DNA of 64,000 nucleotides from Saprospiraceae bacterium. GTDB taxonomy: Bacteria > Bacteroidota > Bacteroidia > Chitinophagales > Saprospiraceae. The DNA lies in assembly GCA_016716185.1 (NCBI GenBank), contig JADJWV010000002.1, positions 1,960,501 through 2,024,500 on the forward strand, read 5' to 3'. This document shows, in pieces, positions 16,745 to 26,011 of this stretch (position 1 is the stretch's first letter; every line of letters begins with the position of its first letter). A program made the position numbers and the translations under genes. Under the pieces are notes generated by a model. It saw nothing but the letters and a program-made list of their open reading frames with translations, had not been told where the DNA came from and did not search any database.

Positions 16745-17393
16745 GAAAAAATACATAGAGGTCCTGAACTTAAGCATAAAGTACAAAGCTGATTTGTTGG
16801 TAGTCACCAAAAACCAAAGCACTTCAGACATTCTTAAACTATACGAATTGGGCCATCGGCTTTTTGGCGAAAATAAAGTCCAAATGTTATTAGACCGACG
16901 CCAATCGTTGCCGGAAGATATCACATGGCACATGATCGGTCATTTGCAAAAAAATAAGATCAGGTATATTATCGACTGGATCAGCTGTATTCAATCGATA
17001 GATTCCTGGTCGCTTGCAGAAGCACTCAATCAACATGCCCGGGAAGCCAACAGAATCTTGCCCGTTTTTCTGGAAATAAAAATCGCAAAGGAATACACCA
17101 AATATGGTTTTAACCGACTTGCCTTAATGGAGGACTTAAAATCTTTTCCAGCCCATCCTTTTCCTAACCTACATCTGGCCGGTTGCATGGGTATGGCCAG
17201 CTTTACAGACAACAAACTGCAAATTCAAAGCGAATTTGCAGATTTAAAAAACTGTTTCGATGAAATAAAAATGCTATTCGATTGTTGCTCGAAAATGCAA
17301 ACACTCTCCATGGGCATGTCAGGTGATTATCAAATCGCATTGGATTCAGGATCCAATATGATCAGAGTCGGATCTCTTTTATTCTCTCAATAG
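16734..17393 (+). CDS. YggS/PROSC family PLP-binding protein
   Basis: 219-residue fold-type III (alanine-racemase N-terminal-like) protein that binds PLP and takes part in vitamin B6 and amino-acid homeostasis. PLP lysine is K26 in LLVVTKNQS. Other family motifs are FGENKVQ, WHMIGHLQKNK, IQSIDS, FLEIKIAKEYTKYGF, LAGCMGMASF and the C-terminal LSMGMSGDYQIALDSGSNMIRVGSLLF. It starts within pabC and its stop overlaps the stop of the convergent secreted-protein gene by 7 nt. Confidence 0.93.
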   Translation: MVNEKKYIEVLNLSIKYKADLLVVTKNQSTSDILKLYELGHRLFGENKVQMLLDRRQSLPEDITWHMIGHLQKNKIRYIIDWISCIQSIDSWSLAEALNQHAREANRILPVFLEIKIAKEYTKYGFNRLALMEDLKSFPAHPFPNLHLAGCMGMASFTDNKLQIQSEFADLKNCFDEIKMLFDCCSKMQTLSMGMSGDYQIALDSGSNMIRVGSLLFSQ

Positions 17394-19018
17394 GAAACTG
17401 CAAATTTTGAGATATGCCGAAGTCCATTTTCTGTATGCGCCCTCAAAAAGTAGATCCCTGCTGGAAGCGGAACTTTAACTTCAACAGGACCATCAGAATG
17501 ATCTGTCATATTGAAAATGCTTTTTCCCGAATAATCTATCAATTGGAGATCTTTCAAGGGTTGATCCTTATGAATCGTTAATGTTTGCACATCAGGTCTG
17601 TAAAACGTTTCGATTCGATTGACTGCATAATCATCCTGATTGGTAGTTTCGCAGATCTCCTTGCTGAGCATTTTTATATCCTGAGCCAACGCGGAGAAAT
17701 CAGATAGACGCAGTTCGAGATTTTTAGCAGAGAGCGTCAGATCAGTTATTCGCATGGTGTCTTTCGCAACGGTAGAAGTCAGATTTGAACCACAGAGATG
17801 CGTTAAAGAACTGGGATTTTCGATAACGAGAACTCCATGATCTGATTTATTATTTGATTTTACTGCAGACCATATTTTATCATTTGCGCGGTCGTAGCAT
17901 GCGGTAGAACTGGTTTCTGTATTTTCATTGTGAATACCTTTTTCAAAATATTTTACAGCTTCGACAATTGCGTTAGAAGAATTGACGCGTACCATGGTAT
18001 ATCCGTTGTACACAGATCCCAAAGGCGATTGCCCGCCAAAATAAAAGAAATTACCATCGATCATCGAAAATTCTGCTTTGATGGGTACCGTATAATTCCG
18101 CCAGGTTCGCAAAGCATAATTCACATCAAACATGGTCACGAGCAATTGTCCTGGTTCTGAGCCGCCGATCACAGCCTGAGAAAATAAATGCACATTGGTG
18201 CCTCTGGTTTTGACATAAGTCCAACCATATCTATTGCTAAAGGTTAAATTCGGAGCCAACAGCTCCACTTTTTTTAACAAACCGGGATCTCCATTTGTAT
18301 TCACCTGCATCAGCATCATCCTGTCAAAATTATCTCCCGAAGATTTGATTGTTCCTGCAATTGCAATATTTCCATTGGGGTCAAAAGTCAAGTGTGTCGG
18401 CGCTTCAGAATGAATTGGTGCCACGACATTGTACGTTTTTGCCCAGGGAATTCCATTCCCATTGTAATTAAATAAGACCACTTTTTGGTGCCTGGCTGAC
18501 AAATAATCAATTTCTGTCGATGCAAGCAAGTAAAACTGATCTGCTTCAGAAATCACATCTTTCAAATTCAATCTTAAATCCGGATCATTTGGAAGATCGA
18601 TCACTTTAAATGAACTTAATTGCTGAAGTCTGTAATTGTATTTTGCAACAAATGGATAAGTCTCCCCACTGGCATTTTCAAACATGCCAAACAAGTACAT
18701 TTCATAATCACCATCTCCAAAAAGTTTGACCAACTCCAGTTTTCCCTCGGGGATCGTAAAAAAGATGCTGCTTTTAATTTCCAACGGATTTAAAAACTGA
18801 CTTACCAAAATTCCTGCTTTTCCATTTTTTTCATCGACAGCATTCATGCCCAGATATTTATTTGCCGGAGTTGCAGATAAATTTCCAACGGAATACATGG
18901 ATACGGCTTTGGTAATTTTATAATCTGAATCTTCTGCATACATATTTACATATGATTGCGCATAAAATTCATTCCATGCCAATATGAGCAACAAGAAGAA
19001 AATGTAAAATCTAATCAT
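17387..19018 (-). CDS. Secreted protein with T9SS-type C-terminal sorting domain
   Basis: Signal peptide with hydrophobic core FYIFFLLLILAW and cleavage after FYAQ. The central region (about 30-440) has repeated beta-strand-like segments (for example FDPNGNIAIAGTIKSSGDNF, seen in beta-propeller-type proteins), but no named domain can be assigned. The C-terminus reads DLQLIDYSGKSIF...VPLPAGIYFLRAHTENG...SKFAVS, which is a type A T9SS sorting domain, so the protein is probably exported across the outer membrane. I prefer the ATG at 19018 (543 residues), placed 2 bp after the upstream gene stop; an ATG at 19036 overlapping that stop is also possible. Likely cotranscribed with the FG-GAP protein upstream. 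Confidence 0.82.
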   Translation of the reverse strand: MIRFYIFFLLLILAWNEFYAQSYVNMYAEDSDYKITKAVSMYSVGNLSATPANKYLGMNAVDEKNGKAGILVSQFLNPLEIKSSIFFTIPEGKLELVKLFGDGDYEMYLFGMFENASGETYPFVAKYNYRLQQLSSFKVIDLPNDPDLRLNLKDVISEADQFYLLASTEIDYLSARHQKVVLFNYNGNGIPWAKTYNVVAPIHSEAPTHLTFDPNGNIAIAGTIKSSGDNFDRMMLMQVNTNGDPGLLKKVELLAPNLTFSNRYGWTYVKTRGTNVHLFSQAVIGGSEPGQLLVTMFDVNYALRTWRNYTVPIKAEFSMIDGNFFYFGGQSPLGSVYNGYTMVRVNSSNAIVEAVKYFEKGIHNENTETSSTACYDRANDKIWSAVKSNNKSDHGVLVIENPSSLTHLCGSNLTSTVAKDTMRITDLTLSAKNLELRLSDFSALAQDIKMLSKEICETTNQDDYAVNRIETFYRPDVQTLTIHKDQPLKDLQLIDYSGKSIFNMTDHSDGPVEVKVPLPAGIYFLRAHTENGLRHISKFAVSY

Positions 19019-19020
19019 AG

Positions 19021-21282
19021 TTAAATTTTTATCCATTTACAAATTTCTGAACCTGATTTATGTTTTAATACAATCATATAAGCACCTGTGGAAAACTTAT
19101 CAACAGGTATGCTTAGACTTTGCTTCTCCTGAATGTGTTTGCGATACATTTGTTTACCATCCATCCGGAGGATACTAAGCTCCGCATGACCCGTATGATG
19201 CGTCAAAACATTAAGTATTGTATGTCCGGGATTCGGACTAAGTTCCATTGTAGCAAAACTTGTTTCCTGAGTTGTTGTTCCCAATTTTATTTTCAGGTCC
19301 GTCTGGTAGAAAGCTATACCTCCTCTTGCATTTCCAGTGGCCATTTCCAGTAAACCATCCCCATCCAGATCGGCCAGACTTAAAGTCAACCTCTCCCCTT
19401 CTTTAAGTTGTCCGTAGTGCTGATTTAAATAAACATAGGGCAATTGCGGATCAGTGGACACATTTCCGATGAGTTTAACCTCTCCGTAAATATTGCCACT
19501 CAACATTTTCAACTCGCCATTTTCATCCGTATAGAATTCAGGACAAGTAAAAGATTTAGAAGAAATAGCATTGACTATAATTTTGCCAAGACAATTGGTA
19601 TTTGGGCTTTTATAATAATCCGGATCAAACTCAGCTTGAGTAGTCGTTCCCATATTTTGAAAATAGTAAAAACTCCCGCAAGCCAATCCGCTAAGATCAT
19701 TTGTATTCAATCTCGAACCACTGACGATATCCAGCAATCCGTCTTTGTTAATATCTACGAGATAAGGAGAGCTGTATGTTCTTACACTTAAATCTTTGTA
19801 AGGATAGACCGGTTTTTTAAACTGAAATGGTTTCCCTTTTCCGGCGATGTTCTCACAATAAAAAAACTGACCTTGATTTTCGCCTACGATCAAATCCAAA
19901 TCTTCGTCGTTGTCCAGATCTCCAAAAGCAGGAGTAAAAGACAGATGCGCATCAGGGCTCAGGGCAAATTCACTGAAGTTTAAATAATTGCTATCGACCA
20001 ATTGGAACGCTGGATTTTTCTCGCTTCCTACATTTTCAAACAACATCAATCTTGCATCCCTCAGATTGGTTCCTCTTATAAAATATCCTTCAGAACCTAT
20101 AAGTAAATCCATTTTTCCATCCTGGTTGTAGTCGACAAAACACGGATCGCTTGACGAACCCAGGTCGATGGTTTCCTCCGTCAGGAATGATTTGGACACG
20201 ACTTTAAAATCAGGTGCCGCCAGTGTACCTGTATTGCGATAGTACCAAAAGTTATTGGCATTTTCTGAAATAGATCTTTGGTTAGGCGCAACCAATACGT
20301 CCATGAGCCCATCCTGGTCCACATCTGCCCGAAAAGCCGCATTGAAGGTTGCTATGTTCACCGAATCCGAAGGATATGGCCAATTGGGTTGTTGGCTGGT
20401 AAAATAGGCTTGGGGACCTGGTTTGGAATTGAATAGAGCAATCAATCCATTATTGGTGAGATCTCCCACCAGTAAGTCGAGAAATCCATCGCCATTCAGG
20501 TCCATACTTAGCAAAGTGGAACCGGAATGCCTCGTGGTGTTGGCAGGATTCCGGAAGTTTGCACAGGTATCTGAACTGCCGCTGAGCGTAATTTCCGATG
20601 TAAATCCACTTTCAACAAATCGCCCGTAACAACGGTCAGATAAAACAAACGCAAGCGTATCTTTTGAGTAGCCTCTTTCCTTCACTACATTGATGAATAA
20701 CGAAACGCGATTGTTGCCCGGTTCGAACAGGATGATGTCCAAATCACCATCTCCGTCGGCATCTTCGATGGCAGGGATGTCGGTAAAATCAGTTGGTATT
20801 TGAGTATCTCCTATGCCGGTCGAAAAGTAAATGACATCAAAGGATTTCCCCATATCAAATTTCCGAAACTCCAGACCGTTGACGCCTTTTTGGGCGACAT
20901 GCAATTCAATTCCCGGAATGCCTGCAGTATTGAATGAACTGGCGAAAATATCGGCCAATCCGTCGTTATTAAAATCCCTTAAGAGTACCCAATCCTTTAG
21001 TTTGGGAAACAATTGCCGATGTTTGTAGCTAAAGAGGTAATTCTGTGAAACAGGATCAAATACAAAGGGCAGGATCACATCTCCGGCACGATCAAAAACC
21101 AGAAGATCCATGTGGGTGTCGTCATCAATCAACATTTCACCAATTTGTGGATTATCCAGCCCCCCAATGGCAGCATTAATCAGTTGACGCTGATCAGGGC
21201 CCAGGATTGGAATTTCCTTCATTTCAAGCACCTGGGCATATACAACCTGTACAATAAATAACCATATCAAGCTTGTTCTCAT
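19021..21282 (-). CDS. Secreted FG-GAP/VCBS-repeat protein with T9SS sorting domain
   Basis: Signal peptide MRTSLIWLFIVQVVYAQ at the chosen start. The body carries eight calcium-loop repeats of the integrin-like FG-GAP/VCBS kind: DFNNDGLADIF, DADGDGDLDII, DLNGDGFLDLL, DVDQDGLMDVL, DYNQDGKMDLL, DLDNDEDLDLI, DINKDGLLDIV and DLDGDGLLEMA. These are expected to form a seven- or eight-bladed Ca-binding propeller. The C-terminal segment (about 680-753) reads MELSPNPGHTILNVL...YMIVLKHKSGS, a T9SS type A sorting domain. A surface or extracellular binding protein is likely; the ligand is unknown. The longer start at 21306 is disfavoured because a promoter match lies only 5 bp upstream of it. Confidence 0.87.
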   Translation of the reverse strand: MRTSLIWLFIVQVVYAQVLEMKEIPILGPDQRQLINAAIGGLDNPQIGEMLIDDDTHMDLLVFDRAGDVILPFVFDPVSQNYLFSYKHRQLFPKLKDWVLLRDFNNDGLADIFASSFNTAGIPGIELHVAQKGVNGLEFRKFDMGKSFDVIYFSTGIGDTQIPTDFTDIPAIEDADGDGDLDIILFEPGNNRVSLFINVVKERGYSKDTLAFVLSDRCYGRFVESGFTSEITLSGSSDTCANFRNPANTTRHSGSTLLSMDLNGDGFLDLLVGDLTNNGLIALFNSKPGPQAYFTSQQPNWPYPSDSVNIATFNAAFRADVDQDGLMDVLVAPNQRSISENANNFWYYRNTGTLAAPDFKVVSKSFLTEETIDLGSSSDPCFVDYNQDGKMDLLIGSEGYFIRGTNLRDARLMLFENVGSEKNPAFQLVDSNYLNFSEFALSPDAHLSFTPAFGDLDNDEDLDLIVGENQGQFFYCENIAGKGKPFQFKKPVYPYKDLSVRTYSSPYLVDINKDGLLDIVSGSRLNTNDLSGLACGSFYYFQNMGTTTQAEFDPDYYKSPNTNCLGKIIVNAISSKSFTCPEFYTDENGELKMLSGNIYGEVKLIGNVSTDPQLPYVYLNQHYGQLKEGERLTLSLADLDGDGLLEMATGNARGGIAFYQTDLKIKLGTTTQETSFATMELSPNPGHTILNVLTHHTGHAELSILRMDGKQMYRKHIQEKQSLSIPVDKFSTGAYMIVLKHKSGSEICKWIKI

Positions 21283-21310
21283 GACCTTTGTTCCTTTATA
21301 GTGCAACGAA

Positions 21311-21318
21311 CAAAACTA
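21311..21318 (-). promoter_or_regulatory. Putative -7 element of the FG-GAP gene
   Basis: Minus-strand TAGTTTTG fits TAnnTTTG and would place transcription start near 21304, about 22 bp before the ATG at 21282. No clear -33 TTG is present. Confidence 0.42.
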
Positions 21319-21446
21319 AAAAACGATTCTTACATCCCTGGAAATATTACGTAAACGGACAGCCCAGGGTGGTTAAAAAAGGCATAAAATTTAAGCTTCA
21401 TTCCTGATTTACCCAACTAATACCATTAAATTTCGTTGTTGATTTT

Positions 21447-21950
21447 ATGAATTTCCACAAATTTTTTATCCCTGTAATCCTGATTTTGTCTGCAAACTCC
21501 ATATGGAGTCAGGGCTTGGCAACCACAGTTCCAGTGATTGGAATGAAGGACTTACAGCTATTGTTAGAAAAGAAAGATGACACGATCAGATTATTTAACT
21601 TTTGGGCAACCTGGTGCAGGCCCTGTGTCAAAGAACTTCCCTATTTCGAAGAATTGAATAGCGAATGGAAAAAATCCAAAGCGATGGTTTATCTGATCAG
21701 TCTCGACTTCAATGAAGGCCAGAACAGAAAGTTGCATAAATTTTTAGAGAAAAACCAAATCAAATCTCAGGTTTTACTCTTCGATGGCGGGGACCCGAAT
21801 AAGTGGATAGATGAAATATCAAGAGAATGGTCAGGCACCATTCCTGCAAGCCTGGTTGTTCAACAGGGACGAAAATGTTTCCTTGAATCTTCTTTTGACA
21901 ATACTCAGGAAATCCGGAAATTTATAAATAGCTGTAGCAAATCAAATTAA
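21447..21950 (+). CDS. Periplasmic TlpA/ResA-like thioredoxin-fold protein
   Basis: 167 residues with a signal peptide (hydrophobic core IPVILILSAN, cleavage near WSQ). The active site is C57-R-P-C60 in FWATWCRPCVKELP, and a cis-Pro segment SGTIPASLVV lies in the C-terminal half. Such proteins reduce or relay disulfides in the periplasm. It is followed after 1 bp by a second thioredoxin-fold gene, so the two form an operon. The protein lacks the usual DUF4369 N-terminal domain seen in the neighbour at 24899. Substrate unknown. Confidence 0.88.
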   Translation: MNFHKFFIPVILILSANSIWSQGLATTVPVIGMKDLQLLLEKKDDTIRLFNFWATWCRPCVKELPYFEELNSEWKKSKAMVYLISLDFNEGQNRKLHKFLEKNQIKSQVLLFDGGDPNKWIDEISREWSGTIPASLVVQQGRKCFLESSFDNTQEIRKFINSCSKSN

Positions 21951-21951
21951 T

Positions 21952-22542
21952 ATGAAATATTTACACGTACTACTTTTTAGCCTGGTGGCTTTTGCAGGAT
22001 TAAACTCACAGGCTTATCAGTTTGGCGATCAGGTAGATGACTTTAAACTTATGAATGTCGATGGAAAATGGGTTTCTCTATCCGATTACAAAGATTCTAA
22101 AGCTTATATCATCGTTTTTACCTGCAACCATTGTCCTTATGCAAAAATGTATGAAGACAGGATCATTAAGCTGGCTTCTGCATACAAGGCTAAGGGAATC
22201 CCTGTCATAGCTATCAACCCAAACGATCCCGATGTCGTTCCTGAAGACAGTTACGAATTGATGGTTACTCAAGCCAAAAGCAAAAGTTATACCTTCCCCT
22301 ATCTGTTTGATGAAAAACAAACTGTGTATCCCAAATTCGGAGCCACCCGAACTCCACAGGTTTATGTTTTGGATGCCATGAAGAAATTAAGATACAGCGG
22401 AGCCATTGATGATTCTCCGAAAGATGCAACCATGGTTCAGAGCAGGTACCTGGAAAATGCAGTTTCAGCTGTGGAATCAGGCAAAACTCCGGATCCGCAA
22501 CTTACCAAAGCCATTGGTTGCTCCATCAAGAAAAAGAGCTGA
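21952..22542 (+). CDS. Exported redoxin (AhpC/TSA-like) family protein
   Basis: 196 residues with a signal peptide (MKYLHVLLFSLVAFAGLNSQ). The redoxin fold shows FKLMNVDGKWVSLSDYK, the active-site pair C58-N-H-C61 in VFTCNHCPYAKMYEDR, and a cis-Pro region ATRTPQVYVLD. The Pro after the second Cys and the NHCPYA spelling place it in the thioredoxin-like group of Bacteroidota often annotated as thioredoxin family protein. It is probably a periplasmic disulfide reductase or peroxidase working with the protein encoded 1 bp upstream; which of the two is unclear. A lone Cys lies near the C-terminus (AIGCSIKKKS). Confidence 0.88.
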   Translation: MKYLHVLLFSLVAFAGLNSQAYQFGDQVDDFKLMNVDGKWVSLSDYKDSKAYIIVFTCNHCPYAKMYEDRIIKLASAYKAKGIPVIAINPNDPDVVPEDSYELMVTQAKSKSYTFPYLFDEKQTVYPKFGATRTPQVYVLDAMKKLRYSGAIDDSPKDATMVQSRYLENAVSAVESGKTPDPQLTKAIGCSIKKKS

Positions 22543-22632
22543 TTTTTATATCGGGATGCATATCCCATTTGTACCCCCGTGTTAATGCAAATCTAAAAGG
22601 CAATGACTGTTTAAAATATGTAAATCATTAAA

Positions 22633-22640
22633 TATCTTTG
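22633..22640 (+). promoter_or_regulatory. Putative -7 promoter element of purL
   Basis: TATCTTTG fits TAnnTTTG and ends 19 bp before the purL GTG start. The -33 region is T-rich but has no clean TTG. Confidence 0.45.
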
Positions 22641-22659
22641 CCTTACAAATTTATTTAAG

Positions 22660-24882
22660 GTGTCAGTAGCAAATGTAGAGACCGCTCAAAAACTTGGTTT
22701 AACGGAAGAAGAGTTTTATAAAATCAACGATATTTTAGGGAGAGCTCCGAACTTTACAGAACTGAGTATTTATTCAGTCATGTGGTCTGAACATTGTTCT
22801 TATAAAAACTCAATAACTTATCTCAAAAAACTGCCCAGAAAAGGTTCGCGTTTACTTGTCGAGGCCGGTGAAGAGAATGCTGGTCTGGTCGATATCGGCG
22901 ATGGAATTGCCTGTGCGTTTAAGATAGAATCACACAATCACCCTTCTGCCATTGAACCCTACCAGGGAGCAGCAACTGGGGTCGGTGGGATCCATCGCGA
23001 TATTTTCACCATGGGTGCCAGACCCATAGCAGCTTTGAATTCCCTAAGGTTTGGCGAAATTCAACTCAACCATACGCAGAGACTTATGAAAGGGGTGGTA
23101 AAAGGAATTGGGAATTATGGAAATGCTTTTGGAGTGCCCACCGTTGGAGGAGAAGTCTATTTCAATTCATGCTACAACCAGAATATCCTTGTGAATGCCA
23201 TGAGCGTAGGCCTGGTTGAAATTGGCAAAACTGTTTCTGCAGTTGCCGATGGCCCGGGAAACCCTGTTTTTATTGTCGGGTCGGCAACCGGGAAAGACGG
23301 CATTCACGGAGCTACATTCGCCAGTGCGGACCTTACTGAGGATTCAGCAGAGGACCTGCCCGCTGTGCAGGTAGGTGATCCTTTTCAGGAAAAATTGTTA
23401 TTGGAAGCCAGCCTGGAAGCTATTTCAACCGGACAAATTGTAGGCATGCAGGATATGGGGGCAGCAGGAATTACCTGTTCCACTTCAGAAATGTCTGCAA
23501 AATCGGGTACCGGTATGGATATCTGGTTGGACAAAGTTCCGACACGGCAAAAAAACATGCAGCCGTTCGAAATTTTGCTTTCAGAATCTCAGGAAAGAAT
23601 GTTGGTGGTTTGCAAAAAGGGCGGAGAAGAACAATTGTTGCGCGTTTTCGAAAAATGGGATTTGGAATGCATTCAAATTGGCGAAGTAAATGATACCGGT
23701 CGTCTGAAATATTTTCACCATGATGAATTGGTTGCAGATGTGCCAGCCGAATCCCTGGTACTGGGAGGTGGTGCACCGGTTTATCAAAGAAGCTTTAAAG
23801 AACCAGCCTACCTGGAAAAAGTCCGCACATTTGATGCTTCGGCGGTTAAACTCCCTGCAGACCTCAAACAGGTAGCCAAAGAGCTCATGAAACATCCGGA
23901 TATTGCCAATAAAAAATGGATTTACGAGCAATACGATAAAATGGTTAGAACCGGCACCATGACCTCAGTGGAAGCCTCAGATGCCGCAATTGTGAGAATT
24001 AAGAACTCTGAAAAAGCATTGGCTTTAACCGTGGATTGCAATTCCAATTACGTCTACCTCAATCCTGAAACCGGGGGCATGATAGCCGTAGCAGAATGTG
24101 CCCGCAACATCAGTTGTTCAGGAGGGATTCCCGTTGCCATCACCAATTGCCTCAATTTTGGAAATCCATACAATCCCGAAGTGTACTGGCAGTTTGTACA
24201 TGCGTTGCAAGGGATGGGGAAAGCCTGCCAAAAATTTGACACCCCCGTTACCGGTGGCAATGTGAGCTTCTATAACCAATCAGTTTCCAAAGATGGGACG
24301 ATCCCGGTATATCCAACTCCGGTAATTGGTATGTTGGGCATTCTCGAAAACCAAAATCTAAAAACCGGAATCGCATTTAAAAATCAGGGCGATCTGATTT
24401 ACCTCCTGGGAGATATTCAAAACGATATAAGCTATTCAACTTATTTAAGCAAGATCCACGGCATCCAGTTTGCTCCTGTTCCTCATTTTGACCTGGAAAA
24501 AGAATTTCAATTGCATAAAAACATTCAGGGTCTGATCCGCAATCAACTTGTAAGAAGTGCTCATGACTTGTCCGAAGGCGGGTTGTTTGTTGCTTTGGCA
24601 GAATCGTGTTTCAGTCCGGCACAATTAGGCTTTTCGATACACTTGCCCCAAGGCATCCGATCTGACATCGCATTGTTTAGTGAAGATCAGGGACGGATCC
24701 TGGTGAGTGTTGCTCCCGATAAAAAAAATGAGTTTGAGACCTATCTTTTACAAAACTCTCAGCAGTTTCTTTTGTTAGGAACAGTTGAACCCGGTGTTTT
24801 CGAGATCGATGGAGAACACTTTGGTACCGTTGGTGAGTTTTTTGAAATTTACTCGACAGCTATTGAAAATTATTTAAACTAG
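22660..24882 (+). CDS. purL: Phosphoribosylformylglycinamidine synthase subunit PurL
   Basis: Converts FGAR, glutamine-derived ammonia and ATP to FGAM in purine synthesis. 740 residues, the small-PurL type that needs separate PurQ and PurS; neither is in this window. Motifs: WSEHCSYKNS near the N-terminus, KIESHNHPSAIEPYQGAATG (about 88-107), GKDGIHGATFASADL, QDMGAAGITCSTSEM, and the C-terminal half repeat with GNPYNPEVYWQF and TGGNVSFYNQS. Start is GTG at 22660. No in-frame ATG is close enough to be a convincing alternative. Confidence 0.96.
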   Translation: MSVANVETAQKLGLTEEEFYKINDILGRAPNFTELSIYSVMWSEHCSYKNSITYLKKLPRKGSRLLVEAGEENAGLVDIGDGIACAFKIESHNHPSAIEPYQGAATGVGGIHRDIFTMGARPIAALNSLRFGEIQLNHTQRLMKGVVKGIGNYGNAFGVPTVGGEVYFNSCYNQNILVNAMSVGLVEIGKTVSAVADGPGNPVFIVGSATGKDGIHGATFASADLTEDSAEDLPAVQVGDPFQEKLLLEASLEAISTGQIVGMQDMGAAGITCSTSEMSAKSGTGMDIWLDKVPTRQKNMQPFEILLSESQERMLVVCKKGGEEQLLRVFEKWDLECIQIGEVNDTGRLKYFHHDELVADVPAESLVLGGGAPVYQRSFKEPAYLEKVRTFDASAVKLPADLKQVAKELMKHPDIANKKWIYEQYDKMVRTGTMTSVEASDAAIVRIKNSEKALALTVDCNSNYVYLNPETGGMIAVAECARNISCSGGIPVAITNCLNFGNPYNPEVYWQFVHALQGMGKACQKFDTPVTGGNVSFYNQSVSKDGTIPVYPTPVIGMLGILENQNLKTGIAFKNQGDLIYLLGDIQNDISYSTYLSKIHGIQFAPVPHFDLEKEFQLHKNIQGLIRNQLVRSAHDLSEGGLFVALAESCFSPAQLGFSIHLPQGIRSDIALFSEDQGRILVSVAPDKKNEFETYLLQNSQQFLLLGTVEPGVFEIDGEHFGTVGEFFEIYSTAIENYLN

Positions 24883-24898
24883 ACACAAATTATAAAAT

Positions 24899-25993
24899 AT
24901 GAAAATGAATTTCCTTTTTGCTTTATTGGCCCTAATTGTACTCAACTCGTGCAATTCCGGAAACAAGATCAGTGGAAATTTTGAAAACGGACCAGACATC
25001 GCTGTCCATTTGGAACGCATTGGTCTGGATAACTCCGCTATTGCTATCGACAAGTCTGAAATGAAAGGAGGCCAGTTCAATTTTACTATGGATGAAGCAT
25101 TAAGTCCCGGATTATACCGCATCAAAATGGGACAACAAAACCTCATCTTCGTTCTTGAAGGAAATGAAAAGTCCGTTGAATTTTCAGGCGATTTCAAAGA
25201 ACTTGCAACAGGTAAAGTAAATGTGAAAGGTGGAGCGGCCTCTGAGGAAGTGTTTACCCATATTAAAAAATTGTCAGAACAGCAACCCAGCGCAGATTTG
25301 ATCAAAGAAGCCACCAGTTCCATGAACAGCCCCCTTGCAGCTGGTCTGATCGCTGTTCAATTCTTAGGATTTCGTCCTGAATTTATGTCTATTCACCAGG
25401 ATGTACTCAAAAGAATGAAAGATAAATTTCCGGCGACGGAGTTTACTAAAACCTATGAAACATTTATGGTCCAGCTGGAAGAAATGGCTGCAGCACAGGA
25501 AGCTGCAGAATCCATAAAAGTTGGCATGGATGCACCAGATATTTCTTTACCAACTCCTGACGGAAAAACCTTGGCGCTCTCTTCATTAAAAGGCAAAGTT
25601 GTATTGCTGGATTTCTGGGCAAGCTGGTGTGGACCCTGCAGACGGGCTAATCCGCATGTCGTCGAAATGTACCACAAATACAAAAACAAGGGTTTTACAG
25701 TCTATAGTGTATCCCTGGACGGGGTCGACAGTCGCACCAAAGCTCAGCTCGGCAATGAAACACAGATTCAGGACTTTATAACCCGTTCCAAAGAAGCCTG
25801 GCTTGCGGCTATAGAAAAAGATAAATTAAGCTGGAATACCCATGTGAGCGACCTCAAAAAATGGGACAGCGGACCCGCCAAAGTTTATGGGGTTCAGGCT
25901 ATTCCAAAGACATTTTTAATAGGAAAAGACGGTAAAATTACCGCAGTCAATCCAAGAGATAATCTGGAAGAAGAAATCATCAAAGCGCTCTGA
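24899..25993 (+). CDS. TlpA-like thiol:disulfide reductase lipoprotein with DUF4369-type N-domain
   Basis: 364 residues. The lipobox LNSC (Cys20) follows a hydrophobic core, so this is an outer- or inner-membrane lipoprotein facing the periplasm. Residues about 25-110 form a beta-rich DUF4369-like domain (ISGNFENGPDIAVHLERI). A helical linker follows, then a TlpA-type thioredoxin domain with C244-G-P-C247 in WASWCGPCRRANP and cis-Pro region VQAIPKTFLIG. An insertion in the thioredoxin fold (VDSRTKAQLGNETQIQDF) is somewhat unusual. It follows purL by 16 bp on the same strand, so read-through is likely though no functional link is known. Confidence 0.92.
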   Translation: MKMNFLFALLALIVLNSCNSGNKISGNFENGPDIAVHLERIGLDNSAIAIDKSEMKGGQFNFTMDEALSPGLYRIKMGQQNLIFVLEGNEKSVEFSGDFKELATGKVNVKGGAASEEVFTHIKKLSEQQPSADLIKEATSSMNSPLAAGLIAVQFLGFRPEFMSIHQDVLKRMKDKFPATEFTKTYETFMVQLEEMAAAQEAAESIKVGMDAPDISLPTPDGKTLALSSLKGKVVLLDFWASWCGPCRRANPHVVEMYHKYKNKGFTVYSVSLDGVDSRTKAQLGNETQIQDFITRSKEAWLAAIEKDKLSWNTHVSDLKKWDSGPAKVYGVQAIPKTFLIGKDGKITAVNPRDNLEEEIIKAL

Positions 25994-26011
25994 TCAGAAG
26001 CATCGCATTTC

